Shown: positions 26,521-35,204 of the stretch, piece by piece | Layout of the letters: every line of letters starts with the position of its first letter | Position numbering within the stretch: position 1 is the stretch's first letter | Assembly (NCBI RefSeq): GCF_025447595.1 | Contig: NZ_JAOEJU010000031.1 | Coordinates: 1-64,000 of the forward strand | Direction of reading: 5' to 3' | Length of the DNA stretch: 64,000 nucleotides | Source: Pseudomonas koreensis | Lineage (GTDB): Bacteria > Pseudomonadota > Gammaproteobacteria > Pseudomonadales > Pseudomonadaceae | Made by a program: the position numbers and the translations under genes | The notes under the pieces: generated by a model | What the model was told of the DNA's origin: nothing | The model's database searches: none | Seen by the model: only the letters and a program-made list of their open reading frames with translations

Positions 26521-28370
26521 ACCTACTCTTTCTGACTTTCGTATTCCCTCTGATCGGGTTCCTGTTGCTGTCGTTCTCGCGCGGCCGCTTCTCGGAAAAC
26601 CTGTCGGCGCTGATCGGTGTCGGCTCCATCGGCCTGTCTGCCATCGTCGCGGCCTACGTGATCTGGCAATTCAACGTCGCTCCACCGGAAGGTGGCGTCT
26701 ACACCCAGGTGCTGTGGCGCTGGATGTCGGTGGAAGGTTTCCAGCCTGACTTCGCGCTGTACCTGGATGGTCTGTCCGTGACCATGCTCGGTGTGGTCGT
26801 CGGTGTCGGCTTCCTGATCCACCTGTTCGCCTCCTGGTACATGCGTGGCGAAGACGGTTACTCGCGCTTCTTCTCGTACACCAACCTGTTTATCGCCAGC
26901 ATGCTGTTCCTGATCCTGGGCGATAACCTGCTGTTCATCTACTTCGGTTGGGAAGGCGTGGGCCTGTGCTCGTACCTGTTGATCGGTTTCTACTACAGCA
27001 ACCGCAACAACGGTAACGCAGCACTCAAAGCCTTCATCGTCACCCGTATCGGCGACGTGTTCATGGCGATCGGCCTGTTCATCCTGTTCCAGCAACTGGG
27101 CACGCTGAACGTCCAGGAACTGCTGGTGAAGGCGCCTGAGCACTTCAAGGTCGGTGATTTCTGGATCGTACTGGCGACCCTGATGCTGCTGGGCGGTGCG
27201 GTGGGTAAATCGGCTCAACTGCCGCTGCAAACCTGGCTGGCGGACGCGATGGCCGGCCCTACCCCGGTTTCGGCACTGATCCACGCTGCAACCATGGTGA
27301 CTGCGGGTGTCTACCTGATCGCCCGTACCCACGGTCTGTTCGCCCTGGCGCCGGACATCCTGCACCTGGTCGGCATCGTCGGCGGTGTGACGCTGGTACT
27401 GGCCGGTTTTGCCGCACTGGTTCAAACCGACATCAAACGTATCCTCGCCTACTCGACCATGAGCCAGATCGGCTACATGTTCCTGGCGCTGGGCGTTGGC
27501 GCCTGGGAAGGCGCGATCTTCCACCTGATGACCCACGCCTTCTTCAAGGCCCTGCTGTTCCTTGCCTCCGGTGCGGTGATCGTTGCCTGCCACCACGAGC
27601 AGAACATCTTCAAGATGGGCGGCCTGTGGAAGAAACTGCCGCTGGCCTACGCCAGCTTCATCGTCGGTGGTGCCGCTCTGGCCGCCCTGCCGCTGGTGAC
27701 CGCAGGTTTCTACTCCAAGGACGAAATCCTCTGGGAAGCGTTCGCCAGCGGCAACCACGGTCTGCTTTACGCAGGTCTGGTCGGCGCATTCATGACGTCG
27801 CTGTACACCTTCCGCCTGATCTTCATCACGTTCCACGGTGAAGCCAAGACCGAAGCCCACGCCGGTCACGGCATCGCTCACTGGCTGCCGCTGTCGGTGC
27901 TGATCGTGCTGTCGACTTTCGTCGGCGCCATGATCGTTCCACCGCTGCACGGCGTACTGCCTGAAAGCGTTGGCCATGCCGGTGGCGAAGCCAAGCACAG
28001 TCTGGAAATCGCCTCGGGCGCCATCGCCCTGGCCGGTATCCTGCTGGCGGCCCTGCTGTTCCTCGGCAAGCGTCGCTTCGTGACCGCGATCGCCAACAGC
28101 GGCATCGGCCGTTTCCTTTCGGCCTGGTGGTTCGCTGCCTGGGGCTTCGACTGGATCTACGACAAACTGTTCGTGAAGCCGTACCTTGCGATCAGCCACA
28201 TGCTGCGCAAAGACCCGCTCGACCAGACCATCGGTCTGATCCCGCGCATGGCCAAGGGTGGTCACACTGCCTTGAGCCGTACCGAAACCGGTCAACTGCG
28301 TTGGTACGCTGCTTCGATGGCTGCTGGTGCCGTGTTGGTCATCGGCGCTGTCGTGCTGGTAGCGGTCTGA
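26517..28370 (+). CDS. nuoL: NADH-quinone oxidoreductase subunit L
   Basis: NuoL is the distal antiporter-like proton-pumping subunit with the long lateral helix. The 617-residue protein has about 16 membrane helices. The key motifs are [19 protein letters not shown] (catalytic glutamate near 144), [22 protein letters not shown] (lysine and histidine of the channel nearby) and [14 protein letters not shown]. It overlaps nuoK. Confidence 0.96.
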
Positions 28371-28409
28371 TATGAACCTTGCGAATTTGCGAAAGGAAAC
28401 GAGCCCGTC

Positions 28410-29942
28410 ATGATTCTGCCTTGGCTAATCCTGATCCCCTTCATCGGCGGCCTGCTGTGCTGGATGGGTGAGCGCTTCGGCGCTACCCTCCCCCGCTGGA
28501 TTGCGCTGTTGACCATGACCCTGGAACTCGCCCTCGGCCTCTGGCTGTGGGCCCACGGTGACTATTCATTTGCTCCGGCGCCTGGCGCCGATCCGACCTG
28601 GGCGCTTGAGTTCAAGCACGTCTGGATCCAGCGCTTCGGCATCAACGTGCACCTGGCCCTCGACGGCCTGTCGCTGCTGATGATCCTGCTGACCGGTCTG
28701 CTGGGTATCCTGTCGGTACTCTGCTCGTGGAAAGAGATTCAACGTCACGTTGGCTTCTTCCACCTGAACCTGATGTGGATCCTGGGCGGCGTTGTCGGCG
28801 TGTTCCTCGCCCTCGACCTGTTCATGTTCTTCTTCTTCTGGGAAATGATGCTGGTGCCGATGTACTTCCTCATCGCGCTCTGGGGTCACAGTTCTTCGGA
28901 CGGCAAGAAAACCCGTATCTATGCAGCGACCAAGTTCTTCATCTTCACTCAGGCTTCCGGCCTGATCATGCTGGTGGCGATCCTCGGTCTGGTACTGGTC
29001 AACTACAACAGCACTGGCGTAATCACGTTCAACTACGCCGATCTGTTGAAGACCAAGATGTCGATGACCACCGAGTACATTCTGATGCTCGGCTTCTTCA
29101 TCGCCTTCGCGGTCAAGCTGCCAGTGGTTCCGTTCCACTCCTGGCTGCCTGATGCTCACGCCCAGGCACCGACTGCAGGTTCCGTCGACCTCGCCGGTAT
29201 CTTGCTGAAAACCGCAGCCTACGGTCTGCTGCGTTTCGCCCTGCCGCTGTTCCCGAACGCTTCGGCCGAGTTCGCGCCGATCGCGATGACCCTCGGTCTG
29301 ATCGGGATCTTCTACGGTGCGTTCCTGGCGTTCGCACAAACCGACATCAAGCGTCTGATCGCCTTCTCGTCCGTTTCCCACATGGGCTTCGTACTGATCG
29401 GCATCTACTCCGGCAGCCAACTGGCACTGCAAGGTGCCGTGATCCAGATGCTGGCGCACGGTCTGTCGGCAGCAGCACTGTTTATCCTCAGCGGTCAGCT
29501 GTACGAGCGTCTGCACACGCGTGACATGCGTGAGATGGGCGGTCTGTGGTCGCGTATCGCTTACCTGCCGGCGATCAGCCTGTTCTTCGCAGCCGCCTCT
29601 CTGGGTCTGCCGGGCACCGGTAACTTCGTCGGTGAATTCCTGATCCTTATCGGTACGTTCGCCAGTGCGCCATGGATCACCGCGATTGCCACCTCCGGTC
29701 TGGTGTTCGGTTCGGTCTACTCGCTGATCATGATCCACCGCGCTTACTTCGGTCCGTCCAAATCGGATTCGATCCTGCACGGCATGGACGGTCGCGAACT
29801 GATCATGGTGCTGGGCCTTGCGGTACTGCTGATTTACCTCGGCGTCTACCCGCAACCGTTCCTCGACACTTCCGCCGCCACGATGCATGGCGTGCAGCAG
29901 TGGCTCGGCACCGCCTTCACTCAACTCGCTTCGGCCCGGTAA
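28410..29942 (+). CDS. nuoM: NADH-quinone oxidoreductase subunit M
   Basis: NuoM is an antiporter-like proton-pumping subunit of 510 residues and about 14 helices. FFFFWEMMLVPMYFLIALWG holds the conserved glutamate and HSWLPDAHAQAPTAGSVDLAG the channel signature. The ATG at 28410 has AAAGGAAA upstream, 39 bp after nuoL. Confidence 0.96.
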   Translation: MILPWLILIPFIGGLLCWMGERFGATLPRWIALLTMTLELALGLWLWAHGDYSFAPAPGADPTWALEFKHVWIQRFGINVHLALDGLSLLMILLTGLLGILSVLCSWKEIQRHVGFFHLNLMWILGGVVGVFLALDLFMFFFFWEMMLVPMYFLIALWGHSSSDGKKTRIYAATKFFIFTQASGLIMLVAILGLVLVNYNSTGVITFNYADLLKTKMSMTTEYILMLGFFIAFAVKLPVVPFHSWLPDAHAQAPTAGSVDLAGILLKTAAYGLLRFALPLFPNASAEFAPIAMTLGLIGIFYGAFLAFAQTDIKRLIAFSSVSHMGFVLIGIYSGSQLALQGAVIQMLAHGLSAAALFILSGQLYERLHTRDMREMGGLWSRIAYLPAISLFFAAASLGLPGTGNFVGEFLILIGTFASAPWITAIATSGLVFGSVYSLIMIHRAYFGPSKSDSILHGMDGRELIMVLGLAVLLIYLGVYPQPFLDTSAATMHGVQQWLGTAFTQLASAR

Positions 29943-29949
29943 GAGCGCT

Positions 29950-31413
29950 ATGGAATTCACGATTCAACACTTTATTGCGCTTGCGCCACTGTTGATCACC
30001 AGCCTCACCATTATCGTGGTGATGCTGGCAATCGCCTGGCGCCGCAACCACTCGCAGACCTTCCTGATTTCGGTGGCAGGTCTGAACCTGGCCTTGCTGT
30101 CGATCCTGCCAGCCCTGAAAGTCGCGCCTCTGGCCGTGACTCCATTGCTGCAGATCGACACCTTTGCCTGCCTGTACATGGCGCTGATCCTGGTCGCCAC
30201 CCTCGCTTGCGTCACCCTCGCCCACGCCTACCTCGGCGATGGCGGTTCGGGTTACCCGGGCAACCGTGAAGAACTGTACCTGCTGATCCTGATGGCCGCC
30301 GCCGGTGGCCTGGTTCTGGTCAGCGCGCAGCACCTGGCCGGGTTGTTCATCGGTCTGGAACTGCTGTCGGTGCCGGTCTACGGTCTGGTGGCCTACGCCT
30401 TCTTCAACAAGCGTTCGCTGGAAGCCGGCATCAAGTACATGGTGCTGTCGGCCGCCGGTTCCGCATTCCTGCTGTTCGGTATGGCGCTGCTGTACGCCGA
30501 CTCGGGTTCGCTGAGCTTCGTCGGTATCGGTCAGGCACTGGCTGCAACCGGTCTGCCAAGCTCGCTGGCGCAACTGGGCCTGGGCATGATGCTCATCGGT
30601 CTGGCGTTCAAGCTGTCGCTGGTACCGTTCCACCTGTGGACGCCGGACGTGTACGAAGGTGCTCCGGCACCGGTAGCCGCGTTCCTCGCCACCGCTTCGA
30701 AAGTGGCCGTGTTCGCGGTCATGGTTCGTCTGTTCCAGATCTCCCCTGCCGCAAGCAGTGGCGTACTGAGCAACGTGCTGACCATCATCGCCATCGCCTC
30801 GATCCTGTTCGGTAACCTGCTGGCCCTGACCCAGAGCAACCTCAAGCGACTGCTCGGTTACTCCTCCATCGCGCACTTCGGCTACCTGCTGATCGCACTG
30901 GTGGCGAGCAAGGGTCTGGCGGTGGAAGCCATCGGCGTGTACCTGGTCACCTACGTGATTACCAGCCTCGGCGCCTTCGGCGTGATCACCCTAATGTCCT
31001 CGCCGTACAACGGCCGTGACGCAGACGCGCTGTACGAGTACCGCGGCCTGTTCTGGCGCCGTCCGTACCTGACCGCCGTACTGACCGTGATGATGCTGTC
31101 CCTGGCCGGTATCCCGCTGACCGCTGGCTTCATCGGCAAGTTCTACATCATCGCCACCGGTGTCGAGTCGCACCAATGGTGGCTGGTCGGTTCGCTGGTA
31201 CTGGGCAGCGCCATCGGCGTGTTCTACTACCTGCGCGTGATGGTCACCCTGTACCTGATCGAACCAAACCTGCGCCGCCACGACGCCCAGCTGCACTGGG
31301 AACAGAAAGCAGGCGGCGTGATGCTGCTGGCAATCGCCCTGGTGGCGTTCTTCCTCGGCGTCTACCCACAACCGTTGCTGACCCTGGTTCAGCAATCGGG
31401 CCTGGCGGGCTGA
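29950..31413 (+). CDS. nuoN: NADH-quinone oxidoreductase subunit N
   Basis: NuoN is the third antiporter-like subunit, proximal in the membrane arm. The 487-residue protein has about 14 helices, with GLFIGLELLSVPVYGLVAY (conserved glutamate) and PFHLWTPDVYEGAPAPVAAFL as landmarks. The ATG at 29950 (MEFTIQHFIALAPLL) follows the nuoM stop by 7 bp; the in-frame ATG at 29887 lies within nuoM and is rejected. It is the last gene of the operon. Confidence 0.95.
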   Translation: MEFTIQHFIALAPLLITSLTIIVVMLAIAWRRNHSQTFLISVAGLNLALLSILPALKVAPLAVTPLLQIDTFACLYMALILVATLACVTLAHAYLGDGGSGYPGNREELYLLILMAAAGGLVLVSAQHLAGLFIGLELLSVPVYGLVAYAFFNKRSLEAGIKYMVLSAAGSAFLLFGMALLYADSGSLSFVGIGQALAATGLPSSLAQLGLGMMLIGLAFKLSLVPFHLWTPDVYEGAPAPVAAFLATASKVAVFAVMVRLFQISPAASSGVLSNVLTIIAIASILFGNLLALTQSNLKRLLGYSSIAHFGYLLIALVASKGLAVEAIGVYLVTYVITSLGAFGVITLMSSPYNGRDADALYEYRGLFWRRPYLTAVLTVMMLSLAGIPLTAGFIGKFYIIATGVESHQWWLVGSLVLGSAIGVFYYLRVMVTLYLIEPNLRRHDAQLHWEQKAGGVMLLAIALVAFFLGVYPQPLLTLVQQSGLAG

Positions 31414-31441
31414 TCGCTCAGCGACAGTTGGCTACAAACAG

Positions 31442-31470
31442 AAACGGCACCTTCGGGTGCCGTTTTTGTT
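31442..31470 (+). terminator. Terminator of the nuo operon
   Basis: ACGGCACC-TTCG-GGTGCCGT with A-rich start and a TTTTTG tail lies 28 bp past nuoN. The same 27-bp sequence recurs at 32464. Confidence 0.9.
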
Positions 31471-31754
31471 TGTGGGATTTGTTACCACTGCTTTGTTCTC
31501 CTGCTGATTTTCCCGAAAGCTCGCGCAGTACTGTCAGGTCCGTCCTACAGCCAGAATTGAGAGAGTGCATCTATCCTGAGTGCCTGCGGAAAATATCAAT
31601 CGAGGCAAAACAGATTATGAAACGCGAGACCTTTTACGAGTTGGTCGATGGTTATGGCGCTTTTGCGGGTGGAAGCCGAAACGAAGTTCCGTCTGAGCGC
31701 TACAACGAAAAACCTCGCCTTGCGTCATTCATCTGCACTGAGGCTTCGCTCAAC

Positions 31755-31794
31755 TTTGCAGCCCCACAAAATTCTGGCTATATTTGTCCAGAAT
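31755..31794 (+). promoter_or_regulatory. Promoter and operator palindrome of the toxin-antitoxin operon
   Basis: ATTCTGG (31771-31777) and CCAGAAT (31788-31794) form a 7-bp inverted repeat with a 10-bp spacer. A TATATT -10 (31779-31784) lies inside the spacer and TTTGCA (31755-31760) is an 18-bp-spaced -35. A repressor on this dyad would block RNA polymerase, as expected for antitoxin autorepression. The antitoxin ATG is 14 bp downstream. Confidence 0.6.
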
Positions 31795-31808
31795 ACGAGG
31801 GGCGAACC

Positions 31809-32048
31809 ATGATCATTGTTCCGCTGGCCGAAGCCAAAAACAATTTATCCAAACTAGTCGATGACGCGGCTGCCGGACAAGTCATCACCATCGCCAAGCA
31901 TGGCCGACCACTTGCTCGCCTGGTTCCTGTGGAACGACCACGCGGGCAACGAATAGGCGCGATGAAAGGCAAACTTATCGTTACCGACGACTTCGATGCC
32001 GCCCTACCAGACGATCTACTGGATGCCTTTGAAGGCCAGAAAGCATGA
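31809..32048 (+). CDS. Antitoxin of the Phd/YefM family
   Basis: This 79-residue antitoxin starts MIIVPLAEAKNNLSKLVDDAAAG, the Phd/YefM N-terminal DNA-binding fold, followed by QVITIAKHGRPLARLVPV, the second strand pair. The C-terminal half (GAMKGKLIVTDDFDAALPDDLLDAFEG) is the disordered, acidic toxin-binding segment, ending with the common DD..LDAFEG form. It overlaps the toxin gene by 4 bp (ATGA), the usual coupling. It should neutralise the PIN toxin and repress the operon. Confidence 0.92.
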   Translation: MIIVPLAEAKNNLSKLVDDAAAGQVITIAKHGRPLARLVPVERPRGQRIGAMKGKLIVTDDFDAALPDDLLDAFEGQKA

Positions 32049-32422
32049 GGGTGTTACTCGATACCCATGTTTTAATCTGGGTACTCGCCGATGATCAGAA
32101 GCTGTCCAGCAAAGCCAGACAGCTCATCAATAACGCTGCTGAAATCTATGTCAGCGCCGCAACGTTCTGGGAAATGGCGATCAAGGTCGGCCTGGGAAAA
32201 CTGAGCGTTGATCTGGACGAGATTCGGCGATACTGCGTTGAAAGCGGGTTCATTGAGTTGCCCGTTTCATCAGAACACGCGATTGCGGTGAAGGATCTGG
32301 AATCTCACCACCGTGACCCGTTCGACCGCCTTATTGTGGCAACCGCCATGACGGAACCCATGAAGCTTCTCACTGCAGATCCTATCGTTGCCAAATACAC
32401 TTCATTGGCCATTTTGATCTAG
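32045..32422 (+). CDS. PIN-domain ribonuclease toxin, VapC-like
   Basis: This 125-residue toxin has a complete PIN domain with the metal-binding acidic set D6 (LLDTHVLIW), E43 (FWEMAIK), D94 (DPFDRLIVATA) and D112 (TADPIV). The family cleaves RNA, often tRNA or rRNA, when free of antitoxin; the target here is unknown. The DTHVLIWVLADD start and the VSAATFWEMAIKVGLGKL segment place it with the PIN toxins that pair with Phd-type antitoxins. Confidence 0.92.
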   Translation: MRVLLDTHVLIWVLADDQKLSSKARQLINNAAEIYVSAATFWEMAIKVGLGKLSVDLDEIRRYCVESGFIELPVSSEHAIAVKDLESHHRDPFDRLIVATAMTEPMKLLTADPIVAKYTSLAILI

Positions 32423-32463
32423 CCCTCACGCCAGTTGCGCTGAAGCTTTGCCCGCACACTAAA

Positions 32464-32490
32464 AAACGGCACCTTCGGGTGCCGTTTTTG
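32464..32490. terminator. Terminator shared by the toxin gene and the convergent GNAT gene
   Basis: The stem CGGCACC-TTCG-GGTGCCG (32467-32484) is flanked by six A residues before and TTTTTG after, so it works on both strands. Its 27 bp are identical to the nuoN terminator at 31442. Confidence 0.88.
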
Positions 32491-32493
32491 CCA

Positions 32494-32958
32494 TCACAGT
32501 TTCTTCACCATTGGCACGCAAGCCAGTTGCAGACCTGAAGGCGATTGATAGATCGCCCTCCCCTCCCCGACGTAACCGCAGCGCCGATAAAAATCAGCGG
32601 CATTCAACGTCGCATCCAGACAAACCTCTGCCAGTCCCAGATCCTGTGCCAGCGCTTCCAGAAAGTGCAGCACACGCTTACCCAGCCCGCGCTGCATGAA
32701 ATCCGGATGGATGAAGATTGCGCCAATTTCGCGGTGCTCCAGATCGAGCATGCCGGTTGCCACGGGCTCACCTTCAACGCAACCCAGATAGAAATGCTTT
32801 TGCATGAGCGTGTCATAACCGTCTGCTGCCGAGCCCTTTGTCCAGTCGAGCATTTGCTGCTCGCTGTAGGCACCGATGCATTGATGCCGGATCGCCAGTC
32901 GCCGAATCTCGAACGCTATCCCAGCATCGTCCGGGTTGGCTCTTTTCATTTCGAACAT
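32494..32958 (-). CDS. GNAT-family N-acetyltransferase
   Basis: This 154-residue GNAT protein shows the acetyl-CoA loop in IHPDFMQRGLGKRVLHFLE (Q/R-x-x-G-x-G/A form, about 86-104) and the motif B end NAADFYRRCGYVGEGRAIYQ. The start at 32958 (MFEMKRANPDD) is backed by AAGGAGAG 3-10 bp upstream; the longer form to 33033 would read through the hairpin at 32996. The substrate is unknown. Confidence 0.85.
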   Translation of the reverse strand: MFEMKRANPDDAGIAFEIRRLAIRHQCIGAYSEQQMLDWTKGSAADGYDTLMQKHFYLGCVEGEPVATGMLDLEHREIGAIFIHPDFMQRGLGKRVLHFLEALAQDLGLAEVCLDATLNAADFYRRCGYVGEGRAIYQSPSGLQLACVPMVKKL

Positions 32959-32987
32959 TTCTCTCTCCTTGAGCCATGTGCGGACGG

Positions 32988-33126
32988 GCAATGAAAAAGC
33001 CCCGTCCATTTCTGGCGGGGCTTTGGGTAACACGTCATTGACCAGACATGCATGACCCTATGGCCCGCAGGAAGCGGTCATAGAGGAGCACATCATGGTC
33101 ATTCGAAGTTGGGTGGTCATGGCGGG
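32988..33126 (-). ncRNA. Candidate small RNA upstream of the GNAT gene
   Basis: On the minus strand a 9-bp terminator stem (33016-33024 with 32996-33004) followed by TTTTTC ends a short transcription unit that codes for no convincing protein. Upstream are a bulged hairpin (33058-33083, CTATG..CATAG around TTCCT) and a possible promoter, TTGACG with an 18-bp-spaced CACTAT, that would start transcription near 33125. The transcript would be about 135 nt. A 20-codon minus ORF and an 11-codon plus ORF (33095-33130) also lie here, so a leader peptide is the alternative. Confidence 0.4.
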
Positions 33127-33317
33127 ATAGTGCTGCGGATTGTTCCGTCACGTCAATCGCAGGCCACCTAACGAAATTGTAATTCCCCAATCACCTCCGC
33201 GTTATCTGCAGCCTGCAACGATGTCACCCGGCGACCATGCCGGCGGGCCCTTGCCCGTCGAACAATAAAACCCACGCCGAAGCTCGTTCCCGTTCTGCCG
33301 AACCCAAGGAGTGATTG
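33127..33317. other. Intergenic region upstream of the porin gene
   Basis: This is the right part of the 359-bp gap between the GNAT and porin genes. I see no further element apart from AAGGAG at 33306-33311, the porin ribosome-binding site. The porin promoter was not resolved. Confidence 0.35.
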
Positions 33318-34643
33318 ATGGTTAACAACCCAAAAATGTCGATGGCCGCTCTGGCAGTGGTTGTCGGCGCCGTGCCGTCCACGGTGTTTGCAGAAGAAAA
33401 ACCCGAAGGATTTATCGAAGGCAGCAGCCTGACGGTGCTCAACCGTAACCTTTACTTTAACCGTGACCACCGCAACGGCCAGTCCAGCCCCACCGGCAAT
33501 GGTTATTCCGAAGCCTGGGCCCACGGCATCATCGGCAAGTTCGAATCCGGTTTCACCCAGGGCACCGTCGGGGTCGGGTTGGATGCGTTTGCGATGATCG
33601 GTCTGAAACTCGACACCGGCGACGGCCGCAACGGTGGCCGCAGTTCGTTCGATGTGTTGCCGGTCAACAGCGACGGTGAAGCGCGGGACGAATACACCAA
33701 GGTCGGTGGCGCCGCCAAAGTGCGCGCTTTCGATACGGTGGTGAAAGTCGGTGATGTGTTCCCGGCCAACCCGGTGGTCGCGGCGGGCGATTCGCGATTG
33801 CTGCCGGAAAGCTTTCGCGGGGTGACGGCGACCAACACCAGCATCGAAGACCTGTCGATCCAGGGCGGCCGGTTGCATGCGATGAGCCAGCCAGTGTCCA
33901 GCGACCTTCGCGAGAACTTCGCGACCTTCTATGCCGGGCCGGTCAACTCGCCGTGGATCGCCTATGGTGGCGGCGATTACGCGCTAAACAAAAATCTGAG
34001 TTTCAGCCTGTACTCCAGCCGCCTCAAAGATGCCTGGAACCAGTACTACGCAGGCACCGCCTGGACGTTTCCACTGTCGGATGACCTTTCGCTGTTCGGC
34101 GGCCTGAACTATTACAAGGCGGTCGACGAGGGCAAACAATTGCTCGGCGAGTTCGACAACAACATCTGGAGCGGCCGCGTCGGCGTGAAGCTCGGCGCGC
34201 ACTCCGTCGCCCTCTCCCACCAGCGCAACAACGGCAACGACGACTTCGACTACCTGCGTCAGTCCGACTCGATCTTCCTCGACAACTCAATCCAGTACAG
34301 CGACTTCAACTCGCCGAAAGAGCGTTCTTGGATGGTGCGCTACGACCTCGACATGACCACCTACGGCGTGCCCGGCCTGTCGTTCATGACCCGTTACGCA
34401 CGCGGCACCGACGCCGATTATTCCAACGCCAACGCCGTGTACATGCGCCGCGATGCCGAGGGCAATCCGCTGACTGACCAGAAGCGCTGGGAGCGTGATA
34501 TCGAAGTCAAATACGTGGTGCAGAGCGGTTCGATGAAAGACCTGTCGCTGCGTCTGCGCCAGGCCACCACCCGGGCCACGGCATTCGAGTCGGATCTGGA
34601 TGAAGTACGGGTGATCGTCGAATACCCGCTGGCGATTCTCTGA
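33318..34643 (+). CDS. OprD-family outer membrane porin
   Basis: This 441-residue porin is of the Pseudomonas OprD superfamily (18-stranded barrel, specific uptake of small solutes such as amino acids or organic acids). The signal peptide ends near AVPSTVFA (about residue 26), giving mature EEKPEGFIEGSSLTV. Family landmarks are NLYFNRDHRNG, AWAHGIIGKFESGFTQGTVGVGLDAF, LPVNSDGEARDEYTKVGGAAKVR, and GDVFPANPVVAAGDSRLLPESF. The C-terminus EVRVIVEYPLAIL differs slightly from the usual ending in a phenylalanine. Closest recalled relatives are OprE/OprQ-like; substrate not determinable. Confidence 0.92.
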   Translation: MVNNPKMSMAALAVVVGAVPSTVFAEEKPEGFIEGSSLTVLNRNLYFNRDHRNGQSSPTGNGYSEAWAHGIIGKFESGFTQGTVGVGLDAFAMIGLKLDTGDGRNGGRSSFDVLPVNSDGEARDEYTKVGGAAKVRAFDTVVKVGDVFPANPVVAAGDSRLLPESFRGVTATNTSIEDLSIQGGRLHAMSQPVSSDLRENFATFYAGPVNSPWIAYGGGDYALNKNLSFSLYSSRLKDAWNQYYAGTAWTFPLSDDLSLFGGLNYYKAVDEGKQLLGEFDNNIWSGRVGVKLGAHSVALSHQRNNGNDDFDYLRQSDSIFLDNSIQYSDFNSPKERSWMVRYDLDMTTYGVPGLSFMTRYARGTDADYSNANAVYMRRDAEGNPLTDQKRWERDIEVKYVVQSGSMKDLSLRLRQATTRATAFESDLDEVRVIVEYPLAIL

Positions 34644-34708
34644 GTTTCACGAGCAACGCCCATTCACCTTTAGAAGCTCCTTGCTCCTTTGGTAAGAGGT
34701 GAATCTTT

Positions 34709-34732
34709 GGCGTCCTTCGGGGCGCCTTTTTT
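34709..34732 (+). terminator. Terminator of the porin gene
   Basis: GGCGTCC-TTCG-GGGCGCC, with one G-U pair, is followed by six T residues. Confidence 0.85.
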
Positions 34733-34738
34733 ATGCCC

Positions 34739-34773
34739 GAAAAAAAGCCCGACTCACTGAACATGAACCGGGC
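34739..34773 (-). terminator. Terminator of the DUF2790-type gene
   Basis: On the minus strand GCCCGGTTCA pairs with TGAGTCGGGC (two G-U pairs) around a 7-nt loop, followed by eight T residues. Confidence 0.75.
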
Positions 34774-34792
34774 GTTTCAGCAGGGATTAGCG

Positions 34793-35125
34793 TCAGCCCC
34801 CCTGCTGACGACAATTCCCCATCACGTTGTAAGTGACCGTATTGAGTTGCCCCTTGGAGTCTTCGTAAGTCATCGCAGCCGGCACGACCGCGCATTCATT
34901 CTTTGGCCGGACAACGCTCACCACTTTCTTCACATCCAGCTTCATTCCGTACTCGTATTCCTTGATCACCGGCGCCGCTTTACCCTGGGCGGCCGCGTAC
35001 TGCTCCATGGCTTTGGTGTTGGCGCTGAGCGCCCGGTCGAACGTTCTGTCGCCACCGCCTTCGGCCAACGCATTCAAAGACATTGTCATGACACCGGTGA
35101 ACGCCATCCACTTGAGAAGCTTCAT
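34793..35125 (-). CDS. Small exported protein, PtrA-like N-terminus with DUF2790 C-terminus
   Basis: This 110-residue protein has a signal peptide (MKLLKWMAFTGVMTMSLNALA, cleavage after 21). Mature EGGGDRTFDRALSANTKAMEQYAAAQG matches its neighbour at 35205. It is followed by a DUF2790-like domain (KEYEYGMKLDVKKVVSV) containing C78 and C105, a probable disulfide pair. It should be periplasmic; function unknown. The start at 35125 has GAAGGAAA before it. It has no clear promoter of its own, so it may be reached by readthrough of the terminator at 35153-35185. Confidence 0.82.
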   Translation of the reverse strand: MKLLKWMAFTGVMTMSLNALAEGGGDRTFDRALSANTKAMEQYAAAQGKAAPVIKEYEYGMKLDVKKVVSVVRPKNECAVVPAAMTYEDSKGQLNTVTYNVMGNCRQQGG

Positions 35126-35152
35126 ATTCGTTTCCTTCAAAACACGACTCAT

Positions 35153-35185
35153 AAAAAAGCCCACCATCGATGCGCGATGACGGGC
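35153..35185 (-). terminator. Terminator between the two small exported-protein genes
   Basis: On the minus strand GCCCGTCATCG pairs with CGATGGTGGGC (11 bp, two wobbles) around CGCAT, followed by six T residues. It ends the 35205-35405 transcript and may allow partial readthrough into the next gene. Confidence 0.75.
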
Positions 35186-35204
35186 TCATTCACTGGCAGC
35201 ACAC

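Larger units (their letters stand above)
31414..31808. other. Intergenic region between nuoN and the toxin-antitoxin module
   Basis: Apart from the nuoN terminator and the module's promoter, this 395-bp stretch shows nothing recognisable. The frame of the antitoxin stays open back to 31176, and an ATG at 31617 would begin MKRETFYELVDGYGAF, but this text resembles no family I know. It may be the remnant of a broken gene. Confidence 0.35.

Noticed and set aside
29887..29950. In-frame ATG upstream of nuoN
   Set aside because: It lies inside nuoM, adds 21 residues unlike the NuoN family, and the ATG at 29950 has the expected start.
31176..31808. Long N-terminal extension of the antitoxin
   Set aside because: The extension would run through the nuoN end and its terminator. 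The family starts at the ATG at 31809, which overlaps nothing and sits behind a promoter.
33095..33130. 11-codon + ORF with AGGAG upstream (MVIRSWVVMAG)
   Set aside because: Too short to support as a gene; the site also overlaps the candidate minus-strand small RNA. Kept only as an alternative reading there.
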